A stretch of DNA of 64,000 nt from NCBI RefSeq assembly GCF_051014685.1, contig NW_027478419.1:1674001-1738000 (forward strand). The letters are read 5' to 3'. Positions within the stretch are counted from its first letter, which is position 1; every line of letters starts with the position of its first letter. The DNA comes from Ptiloglossa arizonensis (Eukaryota; Arthropoda; Insecta; Hymenoptera; Colletidae). The translations under genes and the position numbers were made by a program. Positions 1-9,793 of the stretch are shown piece by piece. The notes under the pieces were generated by a model that had not been told where the DNA came from, did not search any database, and saw nothing but the letters and a program-made list of their open reading frames with translations.

Positions 1-103
1 CTGTTGCATCTGAAAGTAGAAACTCGCCCGATTACAACGGTAGGTGTAGATTTTCCCTAGGCCGTTCTAGTTATTCGTTTCGAGCATCAGAACTGCGAAA
101 ATT

Positions 104-116
104 TTGAGTTTCTCAA
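104..116. other. Short inverted repeat TTGAG-TTT-CTCAA
   Basis: A five-base inverted repeat with a three-base centre lies just after AAAATTTT and recurs in nearly every monomer. In the subfamily reading AAAATCTTGAG (for example near 627, 3,424, 9,369, 58,354 and 63,254) the arms lengthen to CTTGAG and CTCAAG. It is too short to act as a terminator on this evidence. It may only reflect the sequence of the founding monomer. Confidence 0.5.
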
Positions 117-151
117 GCGTTTCTTACCTCCAAACTGCCATATCTCGCGAA

Positions 152-167
152 CGGATTGACCAATCCG
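152..167. other. 16-bp dyad symmetry, repeated in most monomers
   Basis: CGGATTG and CAATCCG are perfect reverse complements separated by AC. The element sits at monomer positions 152-167 and recurs roughly every 175 bp. Common variants keep part of it: GACCGATCCG, CGGATCGACC, CGGATTGCCC, CGGAGTGACC and the degraded CACATTGACC. Dyad symmetry able to form cruciforms or bind dimeric proteins is described for several centromeric satellites; binding here is inference. The symmetry itself is seen directly. Confidence 0.8.
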
Positions 168-1446
168 CAAAATTTCTGTTGCATCTGAAAGTAGAAACTC
201 GCCCGATTACAACGGTATGTGTAGTTTTCCCCTAGGCCGTCCCAGTTATTCATTTCGAGCATCAGAACTGCGAAAATTTTGAGTTTCTCAAGCGTTTTTT
301 ACCTCCAAACTGCCATATCTCGCGAACGGATTGACCGATCCGCAAAATTTCTGTTGCATCTGAAAGTAGAAACTCGCCCGATTACAGCAGTATGTGTAGT
401 TTCCCCCTAGGCCGCTCTAGTTACTCGTTTCGAGCATCAGAACTGCGAAAATTTTGAGTTTCTCAAGCGTTTCTTACCTCCAAACTGCCATATCTCGCGA
501 ACGGATTGACCAATCCGCAAAATTTCTGTTTCATCTGAAAGTAGAAACTCACCCGATTACAACGGTAGGTGTAGTTTTCCCCTAGGCCGTTCTAGTTATT
601 CGTTTCGAGCATCAGAACTGCGAAAATCTTGAGTTTCTCATGCGTTTCTTACCTCCAAACTGCCACATCTCGCAAACGGATTGACCAATCCGCAAAATTT
701 CTGTTGTATCTGTAAGTAGAAACTCGCCCGATTACAACGGTATGCGTAATTTTCCCCTAGGCCGCTCTAGTTACTCGTTTCGAGCATCAGAAATGCGAAA
801 ATTTTGAGTTTCTCAAGCGTATCTTATCTTCAAACTGCCATATCTCGCGAACGAATTGATCAATCCGCAAAATTTCTGTTGCATCTGAAAGTAGAAACTC
901 GCCCGATCACAACGGTATGCGCACTTTTCCCCTAGGCCGTTCTAGGTATTCGTGTCGAGCATCAGAACTGCGAAAATTTTGAGTTTCTCAAGCGATTCTT
1001 ACCTCCAAACTGCCATATCTCGCGAACGGATTGACCAATCCGCAAAATTTCTGTTGCATCTGAAAGTAGAAACTCGCCCGATTACAACGGTAGGTGTAGA
1101 TTTCCCCTAGGCCGTTCTAGTTATTCGTTTCGAGCATCAGAACTGCGAAAATTTTGAGTTTCTCAAGCGTTTCTTACCTCCAAACTGCCATATCTCGCGA
1201 ACGGATTGACCAATCCGCAAAATTTCTGTTGCATCTGAAAGTAGAAACTCGCCCGATTACAACGGTATGTGTAGTTTTCCCCTAGGCCGTTCCAGTTATT
1301 CGTTTCGAGCATCAGAACTGCGAAAATTTTGAGTTTCTCAAGCGTTTCTTACCCCCAAACTGCCATATCTCGCGAACGGATTGACCAATCCGCAAAATTT
1401 CTGTTGCATCTGAAAGTAGAAACTCGCCCGATTATAACGGTATGCG

Positions 1447-1640
1447 TACTTTCCCCTAGGCCGTACTAGTTACTCGTTTCGAGCATCAGAACTGCGAAAA
1501 TTTTGAGTTTCTCAAGCGTTTCTTACCTCCAAACTGCCATATCTCGCGAACGGATTGACCGATCCGCAAAATTTCTGTTGCATCTGAAAGTAGAAACTCG
1601 CCCGATTACAACGGTAGGTGTAATTTTCCCCTAGGGCGCC
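1447..1640. repeat. Linked pair of 174-bp monomers (copy 1 of 8)
   Basis: The first monomer of the pair has TACTTTCCCC in place of TACTTTTCCCC. The next has CTAGGGCGCCTAG in place of CTAGGCCGCTCTAG, one base shorter. The distance between the two marks is 187 bp. The pair follows a CTTACCCCC monomer with ATTATAACGG. The same arrangement recurs at 5,819/6,006, 10,714/10,901, 17,884/18,071, 20,332/20,519, 25,405/25,592, 37,303/37,490 and 41,851/42,038. Confidence 0.9.
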
Positions 1641-1899
1641 TAGTTACTCGTTTCGAGCATCAGAACTGCGAAAATTTTGAGTTTCTCAAGCGTTTCTTAC
1701 CTCCAAACTGCCACATCTCGCAAACGGATTGACCAATCCGCAAAATTTCTGTTGCATCTGAAAGTAGAAACTCGCCCGATTACAACGGTATGCGCACTTT
1801 TCCCCTAGGCCGTTCTAGTTATTCGTTTCGAGCATCAGAACTGCAAAAATTTTGAGTTTCTCAAGCGTTTCTTATCTGCAAACTGCCATATCTCGCGAA

Positions 1900-1915
1900 C
1901 GGATTGATCAATCCG
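1900..1915. other. Perfect 16-bp palindrome variant of the dyad
   Basis: In this monomer the dyad reads CGGATTGATCAATCCG, which is fully self-complementary with no spacer and contains TGATCA. The same form is seen near 7,845, 11,168, 31,634, 35,309, 37,756, 38,981, 42,304, 45,279, 47,379, 49,479, 51,579 and 55,079. It is often followed by GCATAATTT instead of GCAAAATTT, so it marks one monomer subfamily. A single C to T change converts the ordinary spaced dyad into it. Confidence 0.75.
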
Positions 1916-2798
1916 CATAATTTCTGTTGCATCTGAAAGTAGAAACTCGCCCGATTACAACGGTTTGCGCACTTTTCCCCTAGGCCGTTCCAGTTATTCA
2001 TTTCGAGCATCAGAACTGCGAAAATTTTGAGTTTCTCAAGCGTTTCTTACCTCCAAACTGCCATATCTCGCGAACGGATTGACCAATCCGCAAAATTTCT
2101 GTTGCTTCTGAAAGAAGAAACTCGCCCGATTACAACGGTATGCGCACTTTTCCCCTAGGCCGTTCTAATTATTCGTTTCGAGCATCAGAAATGCGAAAAT
2201 TTTGAGTTTCTCAAGCGTTTCTTATCTACAAACTGCCATATCTCGCGAACGAATTGATCAATCCGCAAAATTTCTGTTGTATCTGGAAGGAGAAACTCGC
2301 CCGATTTCAACGGTATGCGTACTTTTCCCCTAGGCCGCTCTAGTTACTCGTTTCGAGCATCAGAACTGCGAAAATTTTGAGTTTCTCAAGCGTTTCTTAC
2401 CTCCAAACTGCCATATCTCGCGAACGGATTGACCAATCCGCAAAATTTCTGTTTCATCTGAAAGTAGAAACTCACCCGATTACAACGGTAGGTGTAGTTT
2501 TCCCCTAGGCCGTTCTAGTTATTCGTTTCGAGCATCAGAACTGCGAAAATTTTGAGTTTCTCAAGCGTTTTTTACCTCCAAACTGCCATATCTCGCGAAC
2601 GGATTGACCGATCCGCAAAATTTCTGTTGCATCTGAAAGTAGAAACTCGCCCGATTACAGCAGTATGTGTAGTTTTCCCCTAGGCCGCTCTAGTTACTCG
2701 TTTCGAGCATCAGAACTGCGAAAATTTTGAGTTTCTCAAGCGTTTCTTACCTCCAAACTGCCATATCTCGCGAACGGATTGACCAATCCGCAAAATTT

Positions 2799-3848
2799 CT
2801 GTTGCATCTGAAAGTAGAAACTCGCCCGATTACAACGGTAGGTGTAGATTTTCCCTAGGCCGTTCTAGTTATTCGTTTCGAGCATCAGAACTGCGAAAAT
2901 TTTGAGTTTCTCAAGCGTTTCTTACCTCCAAACTGCCATATCTCGCGAACGGATTGACCAATCCGCAAAATTTCTGTTGCATCTGAAAGTAGAAACTCGC
3001 CCGATTACAACGGTATGTGTAGTTTTCCCCTAGGCCGTCCCAGTTATTCATTTCGAGCATCAGAACTGCGAAAATTTTGAGTTTCTCAAGCGTTTTTTAC
3101 CTCCAAACTGCCATATCTCGCGAACGGATTGACCGATCCGCAAAATTTCTGTTGCATCTGAAAGTAGAAACTCGCCCGATTACAGGAGTATGTGTAGTTT
3201 TCCCCTAGGCCGCTCTAGTTACTCGTTTCGAGCATCAGAACTGCGAAAATTTTGAGTTTCTCAAGCGTTTCTTACCTCCAAACTGCCATATCTCGCGAAC
3301 GGATTGACCAATCCGCAAAATTTCTGTTTCATCTGAAAGTAGAAACTCACCCGATTACAACGGTAGGTGTAGTTTTCCCCTAGGCCGTTCTAGTTATTCG
3401 TTTCGAGCATCAGAACTGCGAAAATCTTGAGTTTCTCATGCGTTTCTTACCTCCAAACTGCCACATCTCGCAAACGGATTGACCAATCCGCAAAATTTCT
3501 GTTGTATCTGTAAGTAGAAACTCGCCCGATTACAACGGTATGCGTAATTTTCCCCTAGGCCGCTCTAGTTACTCGTTTCGAGCATCAGAAATGCGAAAAT
3601 TTTGAGTTTCTCAAGCGTTTCTTATCTTCAAACTGCCATATCTCGCGAACGAATTGATCAATCCGCAAAATTTCTGTTGCATCTGAAAGTAGAAACTCGC
3701 CCGATCACAACGGTATGCGCACTTTTCCCCTAGGCCGTTCTAGGTATTCGTGTCGAGCATCAGAACTGCGAAAATTTTGAGTTTCTCAAGCGATTCTTAC
3801 CTCCAAACTGCCATATCTCGCGAACGGATTGACCAATCCGCAAAATTT
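2799..3848. repeat. Six-monomer higher-order unit, copy 2
   Basis: The same six types follow in the same order. TAGATTT is at 2,845 and 3,895, again exactly 1,050 bp apart. Type iii is altered to ACAGGAGTATG near 3,182, a change shared only with the copy at 12,066. That ties these two copies together by descent. Confidence 0.85.
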
Positions 3849-4329
3849 CTGTTGCATCTGAAAGTAGAAACTCGCCCGATTACAACGGTAGGTGTAGATT
3901 TCCCCTAGGCCGTTCTAGTTATTCGTTTCGAGCATCAGAACTGCGAAAATTTTGAGTTTCTCAAGCGTTTCTTACCTCCAAACTGCCATATCTCGCGAAC
4001 GGATTGACCAATCCGCAAAATTTCTGTTGCATCTGAAAGTAGAAACTCGCCCGATTACAACGGTATGTGTAGTTTTCCCCTAGGCCGTTCCAGTTATTCG
4101 TTTCGAGCATCAGAACTGCGAAAATTTTGAGTTTCTCAAGCGTTTCTTACCTCCAAACTGCCATATCTCGCGAAAGGATTGACCAATCCGCAAAATTTCT
4201 GTTACATCTGAAAGTAGAAACTCACCCGATTACAACGGTAGGTGTAGTTTTCCCCTAGGCCGTTCTAGTTATTCGTTTCGAGCATCAGAACTGCGAAAAT
4301 TTTGAGTTTCTCAAGCGTTTCTTACTTCC

Positions 4330-5567
4330 AAACTGCCATATCTCGCGAACGGATCGAACAATCCGCAAAATTTCTGTTGCATCTGAAAGTAGAAACTCGC
4401 CCGATTACATCGGTATGCGTACTTTTCACCTAGGGCGCCTAGTTACTCGTTTCGAGCATCAGAACTGCGAAAATTTTGAGTTTCTCAAGCGTTTCTTACC
4501 TCCAAACTGCCACATCTCGCAAACGGATTGACCAATCCGCAAAATTTCTGTTGCATCTGAAAGTAGAAGCTCGCCCGATTACAACGGTATGCGCACTTTT
4601 CCCCTAGGCCGTTCTAGTTATTCGTTTCGAGCATCAGAACTGCGAAAATTTTGAGTTTCTCAAGCGTTTCTTACTTCCAAACTGCCATATCTCGCGAACG
4701 GATTGACCAATCCGCAAAATTTCTGTTGCATCTGAAAGTAGAAACTCGCCCGATTACAACGGTATGCGCACTTTTCCCCTAGGCCGTTCTAGTTATTCGT
4801 GTCGAGCATCAGAACTGAGAAAATTTTGAGTTTCTCAAGCGTTTCTTACCTCCAAACTGCCATATCTCGCGAAAGGATTTACCAATCCGCAAAATTTCTG
4901 TTACATCTGAAAGTAGAAACTCACCCGATTACAACGGTAGGTGTAGTTTTCCCCTAGGCCGTTCTAGTTATTCGTTTCGAGCATCAGAACTGCGAAAATT
5001 TTGAGTTTCCCAAGCGTTTCTTACACCCAAACTGCCATATCTCGCGAACGGATTGACCAATCCGCAAAATATCTGTTGCATTTGAAAGTAGAAACTCGCC
5101 CGATTACAATGGTATGCGCACTTTTCCCCTGGGCCGTTCTAGTTATTAGTTTCGAGCATCAGAACTGCGAAAATGTTGAGTTTCTCAAGCGTTTCTTACT
5201 TCCAAACTGCCATATCTCGCGAACGGATCGACCAATCCGCAAAATTTCTGTTGCATCTGAAAGTAGAAACTCGCCCGATTACATCGGTATGCGTACTTTT
5301 CCCCTAGGCCGTTCTAGTTATTCGTTTCGAGCATCAGAACTGCAAAAATTTTGAGTTTCTCAAGCGTTTCTTACCTCCAAACTGCCATATCTCGCGAACG
5401 GATTGACCAATCCGCAAAATTTCTGTTGCTTCTGAAAGTAGAAACTCGCCCGATTATAACGGTATGCGTACTTCTCCGCTAGGCCGTTCTAGTCATTCGT
5501 TTCGAGCATCAGAACTGCGAAAATTTTGAGTTTCTCAAGCGTTTCTTACCTCCAAACTGCCACATCT
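4330..5567. repeat. Ten-monomer repeat, copy 1 (offset 1,747 bp)
   Basis: This stretch recurs at 6,077-7,314 with an offset of 1,747 bp, ten monomers less three bases. It carries CCCCTGGGCCG with TTATTAGTTTCG and the TTGCATTTG monomer, a marker pair found nowhere in the 6-mer blocks. A single-base difference seen by eye is CGAACGG against CGAACCG near 5,045 and 6,792. Confidence 0.7.
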
Positions 5568-6005
5568 CGCAAACGGATTGACCAATCCGCAAAATTTCTG
5601 TTGCATCTGAAAGTAGAAACTCGCCCGATTACAACGGTATGCGCACTTTTCCCCTAGGCCGTTCTAGTTATTCGTTTCGAGCATCAGAACTGCGAAAATT
5701 TTGAGTTTCTCAAGCGTTTCTTACCCCCAAACTGCCATATCTCGCGAACGGATTGACCAATCCGCAAAATTTCTGTTGCACCTGAAAGTAGAAACTCGCC
5801 CGATTATAACGGTATGCGTACTTTCCCCTAGGCCGTACTAGTTACTCGTTTCGAGCATCAGAACTGCGAAAATTTTGAGTTTCTCAAGCGTTTCTTACCT
5901 CCAAACTGCCATATCTCGCGAACGGATTGACCGATCCGCAAAATTTCTGTTGCATCTGAAAGTAGAAACTCGCCCGATTACATCGGTATGCGTACTTTTC
6001 CCCTA

Positions 6006-6190
6006 GGGCGCCTAGTTACTCGTTTCGAGCATCAGAACTGCGAAAATTTTGAGTTTCTCAAGCGTTTCTTACCTCCAAACTGCCATATCTCGCGAACGGA
6101 TCGACCAATCCGCAAAATTTCTGTTGCATCTGAAAGTAGAAACTCGCCCGATTACATCGGTATGCGTTCTTTTCCCCTAGGGCGCCTAGT
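6006..6190. repeat. Two consecutive 174-bp GGGCGCC monomers
   Basis: GGGCGCC occurs at 6,006 and again at 6,180, the only place where two monomers of this type are adjacent. Because 174 is a multiple of three, the reading frame is kept from one monomer to the next. That explains the repetitive 96-codon open frame at 5,988-6,278, which I do not consider a gene. Confidence 0.8.
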
Positions 6191-7314
6191 TACTCGTTTC
6201 GAGCATCAGAACTGCGAAAATTTTGAGTTTCTCAAGCGTTTCTTACCTCCAAACTGCCACATCTCGCAAACGGATTGACCAATCCGCAAAATTTCTGTTG
6301 CATCTGAAAGTAGAAACTCGCCCGATTACAACGGTATGCGCACTTTTCCCCTAGGCCGTTCTAGTTATTCGTTTCGAGCATCAGAACTGCGAAAATTTTG
6401 AGTTTCTCAAGCGTTTCTTACATCCAAACTGCCATATCTCGCGAACGGATTGACCAATCCGCAAAATTTCTATTGCATCTGAAAGTAGAAACTCGCCCGA
6501 TTACAACGGTATGCGCACTTTTCCCCTAGGCCGTTCTAGTTATTCGTGTCGAGCATCAGAACTGAGAAAATTTTGAGTTTCTCAAGCGTTTCTTACCTCC
6601 AAACTGCCATATCTCGCGAAAGGATTTACCAATCCGCAAAATTTCTGTTACATCTGAAAGTAGAAACTCACCCGATTACAACGGTAGGTGTAGTTTTCCC
6701 CTAGGCCGTTCTAGTTATTCGTTTCGAGCATCAGAACTGCGAAAATTTTGAGTTTCCCAAGCGTTTCTTACACCCAAACTGCCATATCTCGCGAACCGAT
6801 TGACCAATCCGCAAAATATCTGTTGCATTTGAAAGTAGAAACTCGCCCGATTACAATGGTATGCGCACTTTTCCCCTGGGCCGTTCTAGTTATTAGTTTC
6901 GAGCATCAGAACTGCGAAAATGTTGAGTTTCTCAAGCGTTTCTTACTTCCAAACTGCCATATCTCGCGAACGGATCGACCAATCCGCAAAATTTCTGTTG
7001 CATCTGAAAGTAGAAACTCGCCCGATTACATCGGTATGCGTACTTTTCCCCTAGGCCGTTCTAGTTATTCGTTTCGAGCATCAGAACTGCAAAAATTTTG
7101 AGTTTCTCAAGCGTTTCTTACCTCCAAACTGCCATATCTCGCGAACGGATTGACCAATCCGCAAAATTTCTGTTGCTTCTGAAAGTAGAAACTCGCCCGA
7201 TTATAACGGTATGCGTACTTCTCCGCTAGGCCGTTCTAGTCATTCGTTTCGAGCATCAGAACTGCGAAAATTTTGAGTTTCTCAAGCGTTTCTTACCTCC
7301 AAACTGCCACATCT
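6077..7314. repeat. Ten-monomer repeat, copy 2
   Basis: This is the second copy of the block at 4,330-5,567. It also matches the region at about 16,300-17,640 at an offset of 10,143 bp. Two consecutive 174-bp monomers lie just at its left edge, with GGGCGCC at 6,006 and 6,180. Confidence 0.7.
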
Positions 7315-8743
7315 CGCGAACGGATTGCCCAATCCGCAAAATTTCTGTTGTATCTGAAAGTAGAAACTCGCCCGATTACAACGGTATGTGTAGTTTTCCC
7401 CTAGGCCGTTCCAGTTATTCGTTTCGAGCATCAGAACTGCGAAAATTTTGAGTTTCTCAAGCGTTTCTTACCTCCAAACTGCCATATCTCGCGAACGGAT
7501 TGACCGATCCGCAAAATTTCTGTTGCATCTGAAAGTAGAAACTCGCCCGATTACAACGGTAGGTGTAATTTTCCCCTAGGGCGCCTAGTTACTCGTTTCG
7601 AGCATCAGAACTGCGAAAATTTTGAGTTTCTCAAGCGTTTCTTACCTCCAAACTGCCACATCTCGCAAACGGATTGACCAATCCGCAAAATTTCTGTTGC
7701 ATCTGAAAGTAGAAACTCGCCCGATTACAACGGTATGCGCACTTTTCCCCTAGGCCGTTCTAGTTATTCGTTTCGAGCATCAGAACTGCGAAAATTTTGA
7801 GTTTCTCAAGCGTTTCTTATCTGCAAACTGCCATATCTCGCGAACGGATTGATCAATCCGCATAATTTCTGTTGCATCTGAAAGTAGAAACTCGCCCGAT
7901 TACAACGGTTTGCGCACTTTTCCCCTAGGCCGTTCCAGTTATTCATTTCGAGCATCAGAACTGCGAAAATTTTGAGTTTCTCAAGCGTTTCTTACCTCCA
8001 AACTGCCATATCTCGCGAACGGATTGACCAATCCGCAAAATTTCTGTTGCTTCTGAAAGAAGAAACTCGCCCGATTACAACGGTATGCGCACTTTTCCCC
8101 TAGGCCGTTCTAATTATTCGTTTCGAGCATCAGAAATGCGAAAATTTTGAGTTTCTCAAGCGTTTCTTATCTACAAACTGCCATATCTCGCGAACGAATT
8201 GATCAATCCGCAAAATTTCTGTTGTATCTGGAAGGAGAAACTCGCCCGATTTCAACGGTAAGCGTACTTTTCCCCTAGGCCGCTCTAGTTACTCGTTTCG
8301 AGCATCAGAACTGCGAAAATTTTGAGTTTCTCAAGCGTTTCTTACCTCCAAACTGCCATATCTCGCGAACGGATTGACCAATCCGCAAAATTTCTGTTTC
8401 ATCTGAAAGTAGAAACTCACCCGATTACAACGGTAGGTGTAGTTTTCCCCTAGGCCGTTCTAGTTATTCGTTTCGAGCATCAGAACTGCGAAAATTTTGA
8501 GTTTCTCAAGCGTTTTTTACCTCCAAACTGCCATATCTCGCGAACGGATTGACCGATCCGCAAAATTTCTGTTGCATCTGAAAGTAGAAACTCGCCCGAT
8601 TACAGCAGTATGTGTAGTTTTCCCCTAGGCCGCTCTAGTTACTCGTTTCGAGCATCAGAACTGCGAAAATTTTGAGTTTCTCAAGCGTTTCTTACCTCCA
8701 AACTGCCATATCTCGCGAACGGATTGACCAATCCGCAAAATTT

Positions 8744-9793
8744 CTGTTGCATCTGAAAGTAGAAACTCGCCCGATTACAACGGTAGGTGTAGATTTTCCC
8801 TAGGCCGTTCTAGTTATTCGTTTCGAGCATCAGAACTGCGAAAATTTTGAGTTTCTCAAGCGTTTCTTACCTCCAAACTGCCATATCTCGCGAACGGATT
8901 GACCAATCCGCAAAATTTCTGTTGCATCTGAAAGTAGAAACTCGCCCGATTACAACGGTATGTGTAGTTTTCCCCTAGGCCGTCCCAGTTATTCATTTCG
9001 AGCATCAGAACTGCGAAAATTTTGAGTTTCTCAAGCGTTTTTTACCTCCAAACTGCCATATCTCGCGAACGGATTGACCGATCCGCAAAATTTCTGTTGC
9101 ATCTGAAAGTAGAAACTCGCCCGATTACAGCAGTATGTGTAGTTTCCCCCTAGGCCGCTCTAGTTACTCGTTTCGAGCATCAGAACTGCGAAAATTTTGA
9201 GTTTCTCAAGCGTTTCTTACCTCCAAACTGCCATATCTCGCGAACGGATTGACCAATCCGCAAAATTTCTGTTTCATCTGAAAGTAGAAACTCACCCGAT
9301 TACAACGGTAGGTGTAGTTTTCCCCTAGGCCGTTCTAGTTATTCGTTTCGAGCATCAGAACTGCGAAAATCTTGAGTTTCTCATGCGTTTCTTACCTCCA
9401 AACTGCCACATCTCGCAAACGGATTGACCAATCCGCAAAATTTCTGTTGTATCTGTAAGTAGAAACTCGCCCGATTACAACGGTATGCGTAATTTTCCCC
9501 TAGGCCGCTCTAGTTACTCGTTTCGAGCATCAGAAATGCGAAAATTTTGAGTTTCTCAAGCGTTTCTTATCTTCAAACTGCCATATCTCGCGAACGAATT
9601 GATCAATCCGCAAAATTTCTGTTGCATCTGAAAGTAGAAACTCGCCCGATCACAACGGTATGCGCACTTTTCCCCTAGGCCGTTCTAGGTATTCGTGTCG
9701 AGCATCAGAACTGCGAAAATTTTGAGTTTCTCAAGCGATTCTTACCTCCAAACTGCCATATCTCGCGAACGGATTGACCAATCCGCAAAATTT
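8744..9793. repeat. Six-monomer higher-order unit, copy 3
   Basis: TAGATTT is at 8,790 and 9,840, a period of 1,050 bp. The offset to copy 1 is 8,743, and both carry AGTTTCCCCC in the type iii monomer. The copy is therefore part of the long duplication of 1-4,784. Confidence 0.85.

Larger units (their letters stand above)
1..175 (+). repeat. Reference monomer (175 bp) with landmarks
   Basis: This is the first complete monomer, so window positions equal monomer positions. Landmarks in order: CTGTTGCATCTG at 1-12; CTCGCCCGATTACAACGG at 23-40; a variable segment at about 41-75 that includes the AvrII-type hexamer CCTAGG at 56-61; TTTCGAGCATCAGAACTGCG at 78-97; AAAATTTT at 98-105; a small inverted repeat TTGAG-TTT-CTCAA at 104-116; CTTACCTCCAAACTGCC at 123-139; TCGCGA (NruI type) at 145-150; a 16-bp dyad at 152-167; AAAATTT at 169-175. 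The consensus is about 45% G+C, with C more frequent than G on this strand and 13 CpG dinucleotides. No coding frame stays open across it. Confidence 0.95.
1..1050. repeat. Six-monomer higher-order unit, copy 1
   Basis: Types i to vi occur once each. Type i starts again 1,050 bp later: TAGATTT is at 47 and at 1,097. Marker positions are CCGTCCCAG near 237, ATTACAGCAG at 381, CTGTTTCATC near 526, TGTATCTGTAAG near 704, GATCACAAC near 905 and CTAGGTATTCGTG near 952. Odd details: this copy shares AGTTTCCCCC near 398 with the copy at 8,744, and has a private GCGTATCTT near 820. Confidence 0.85.
1..4784. repeat. Segmental duplication, left copy (pairs with 8,744-14,051)
   Basis: Positions 1-1,350 match 8,744-10,093 at a constant offset of 8,743. 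Positions 1,351-4,784 match 10,618-14,051 at an offset of 9,267. The change in offset is 524 bp, three monomers less one base, so one copy gained or lost exactly three monomers. Agreement ends near 4,784, where the right copy switches to CCGCTCTAGTTACTCG. Confidence 0.8.

Noticed and set aside
25..42. CENP-B box-like match on the minus strand (ACCG....A..CGGG)
   Set aside because: It matches seven of nine essential positions. By a rough estimate a match this good is expected by chance about once in two 175-bp monomers on both strands, and the two missing bases are never restored in the copies I read.
75..90. TTTCGAGCATC resembling a tRNA B box, hinting at a tRNA-derived SINE origin
   Set aside because: The match to GGTTCGANNCC is partial, and I see no A box at the proper distance upstream, no poly-A tail and no target duplication.
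5001..5354. 117-codon open frame, repeated at 6,748, 16,891, 36,310, 40,858, 46,281, 48,206, 50,306 and 53,806
   Set aside because: It is satellite sequence read through two monomers. Because 175 is not a multiple of three, the frame shifts every monomer. There is no recognisable domain, promoter or start context, and the ends fall at arbitrary points of the repeat.
5988..6278. 96-codon open frame with an internal protein repeat of 58 residues
   Set aside because: The repeat arises because consecutive monomers here are 174 bp (58 codons), which keeps the frame. It is explained by the satellite.
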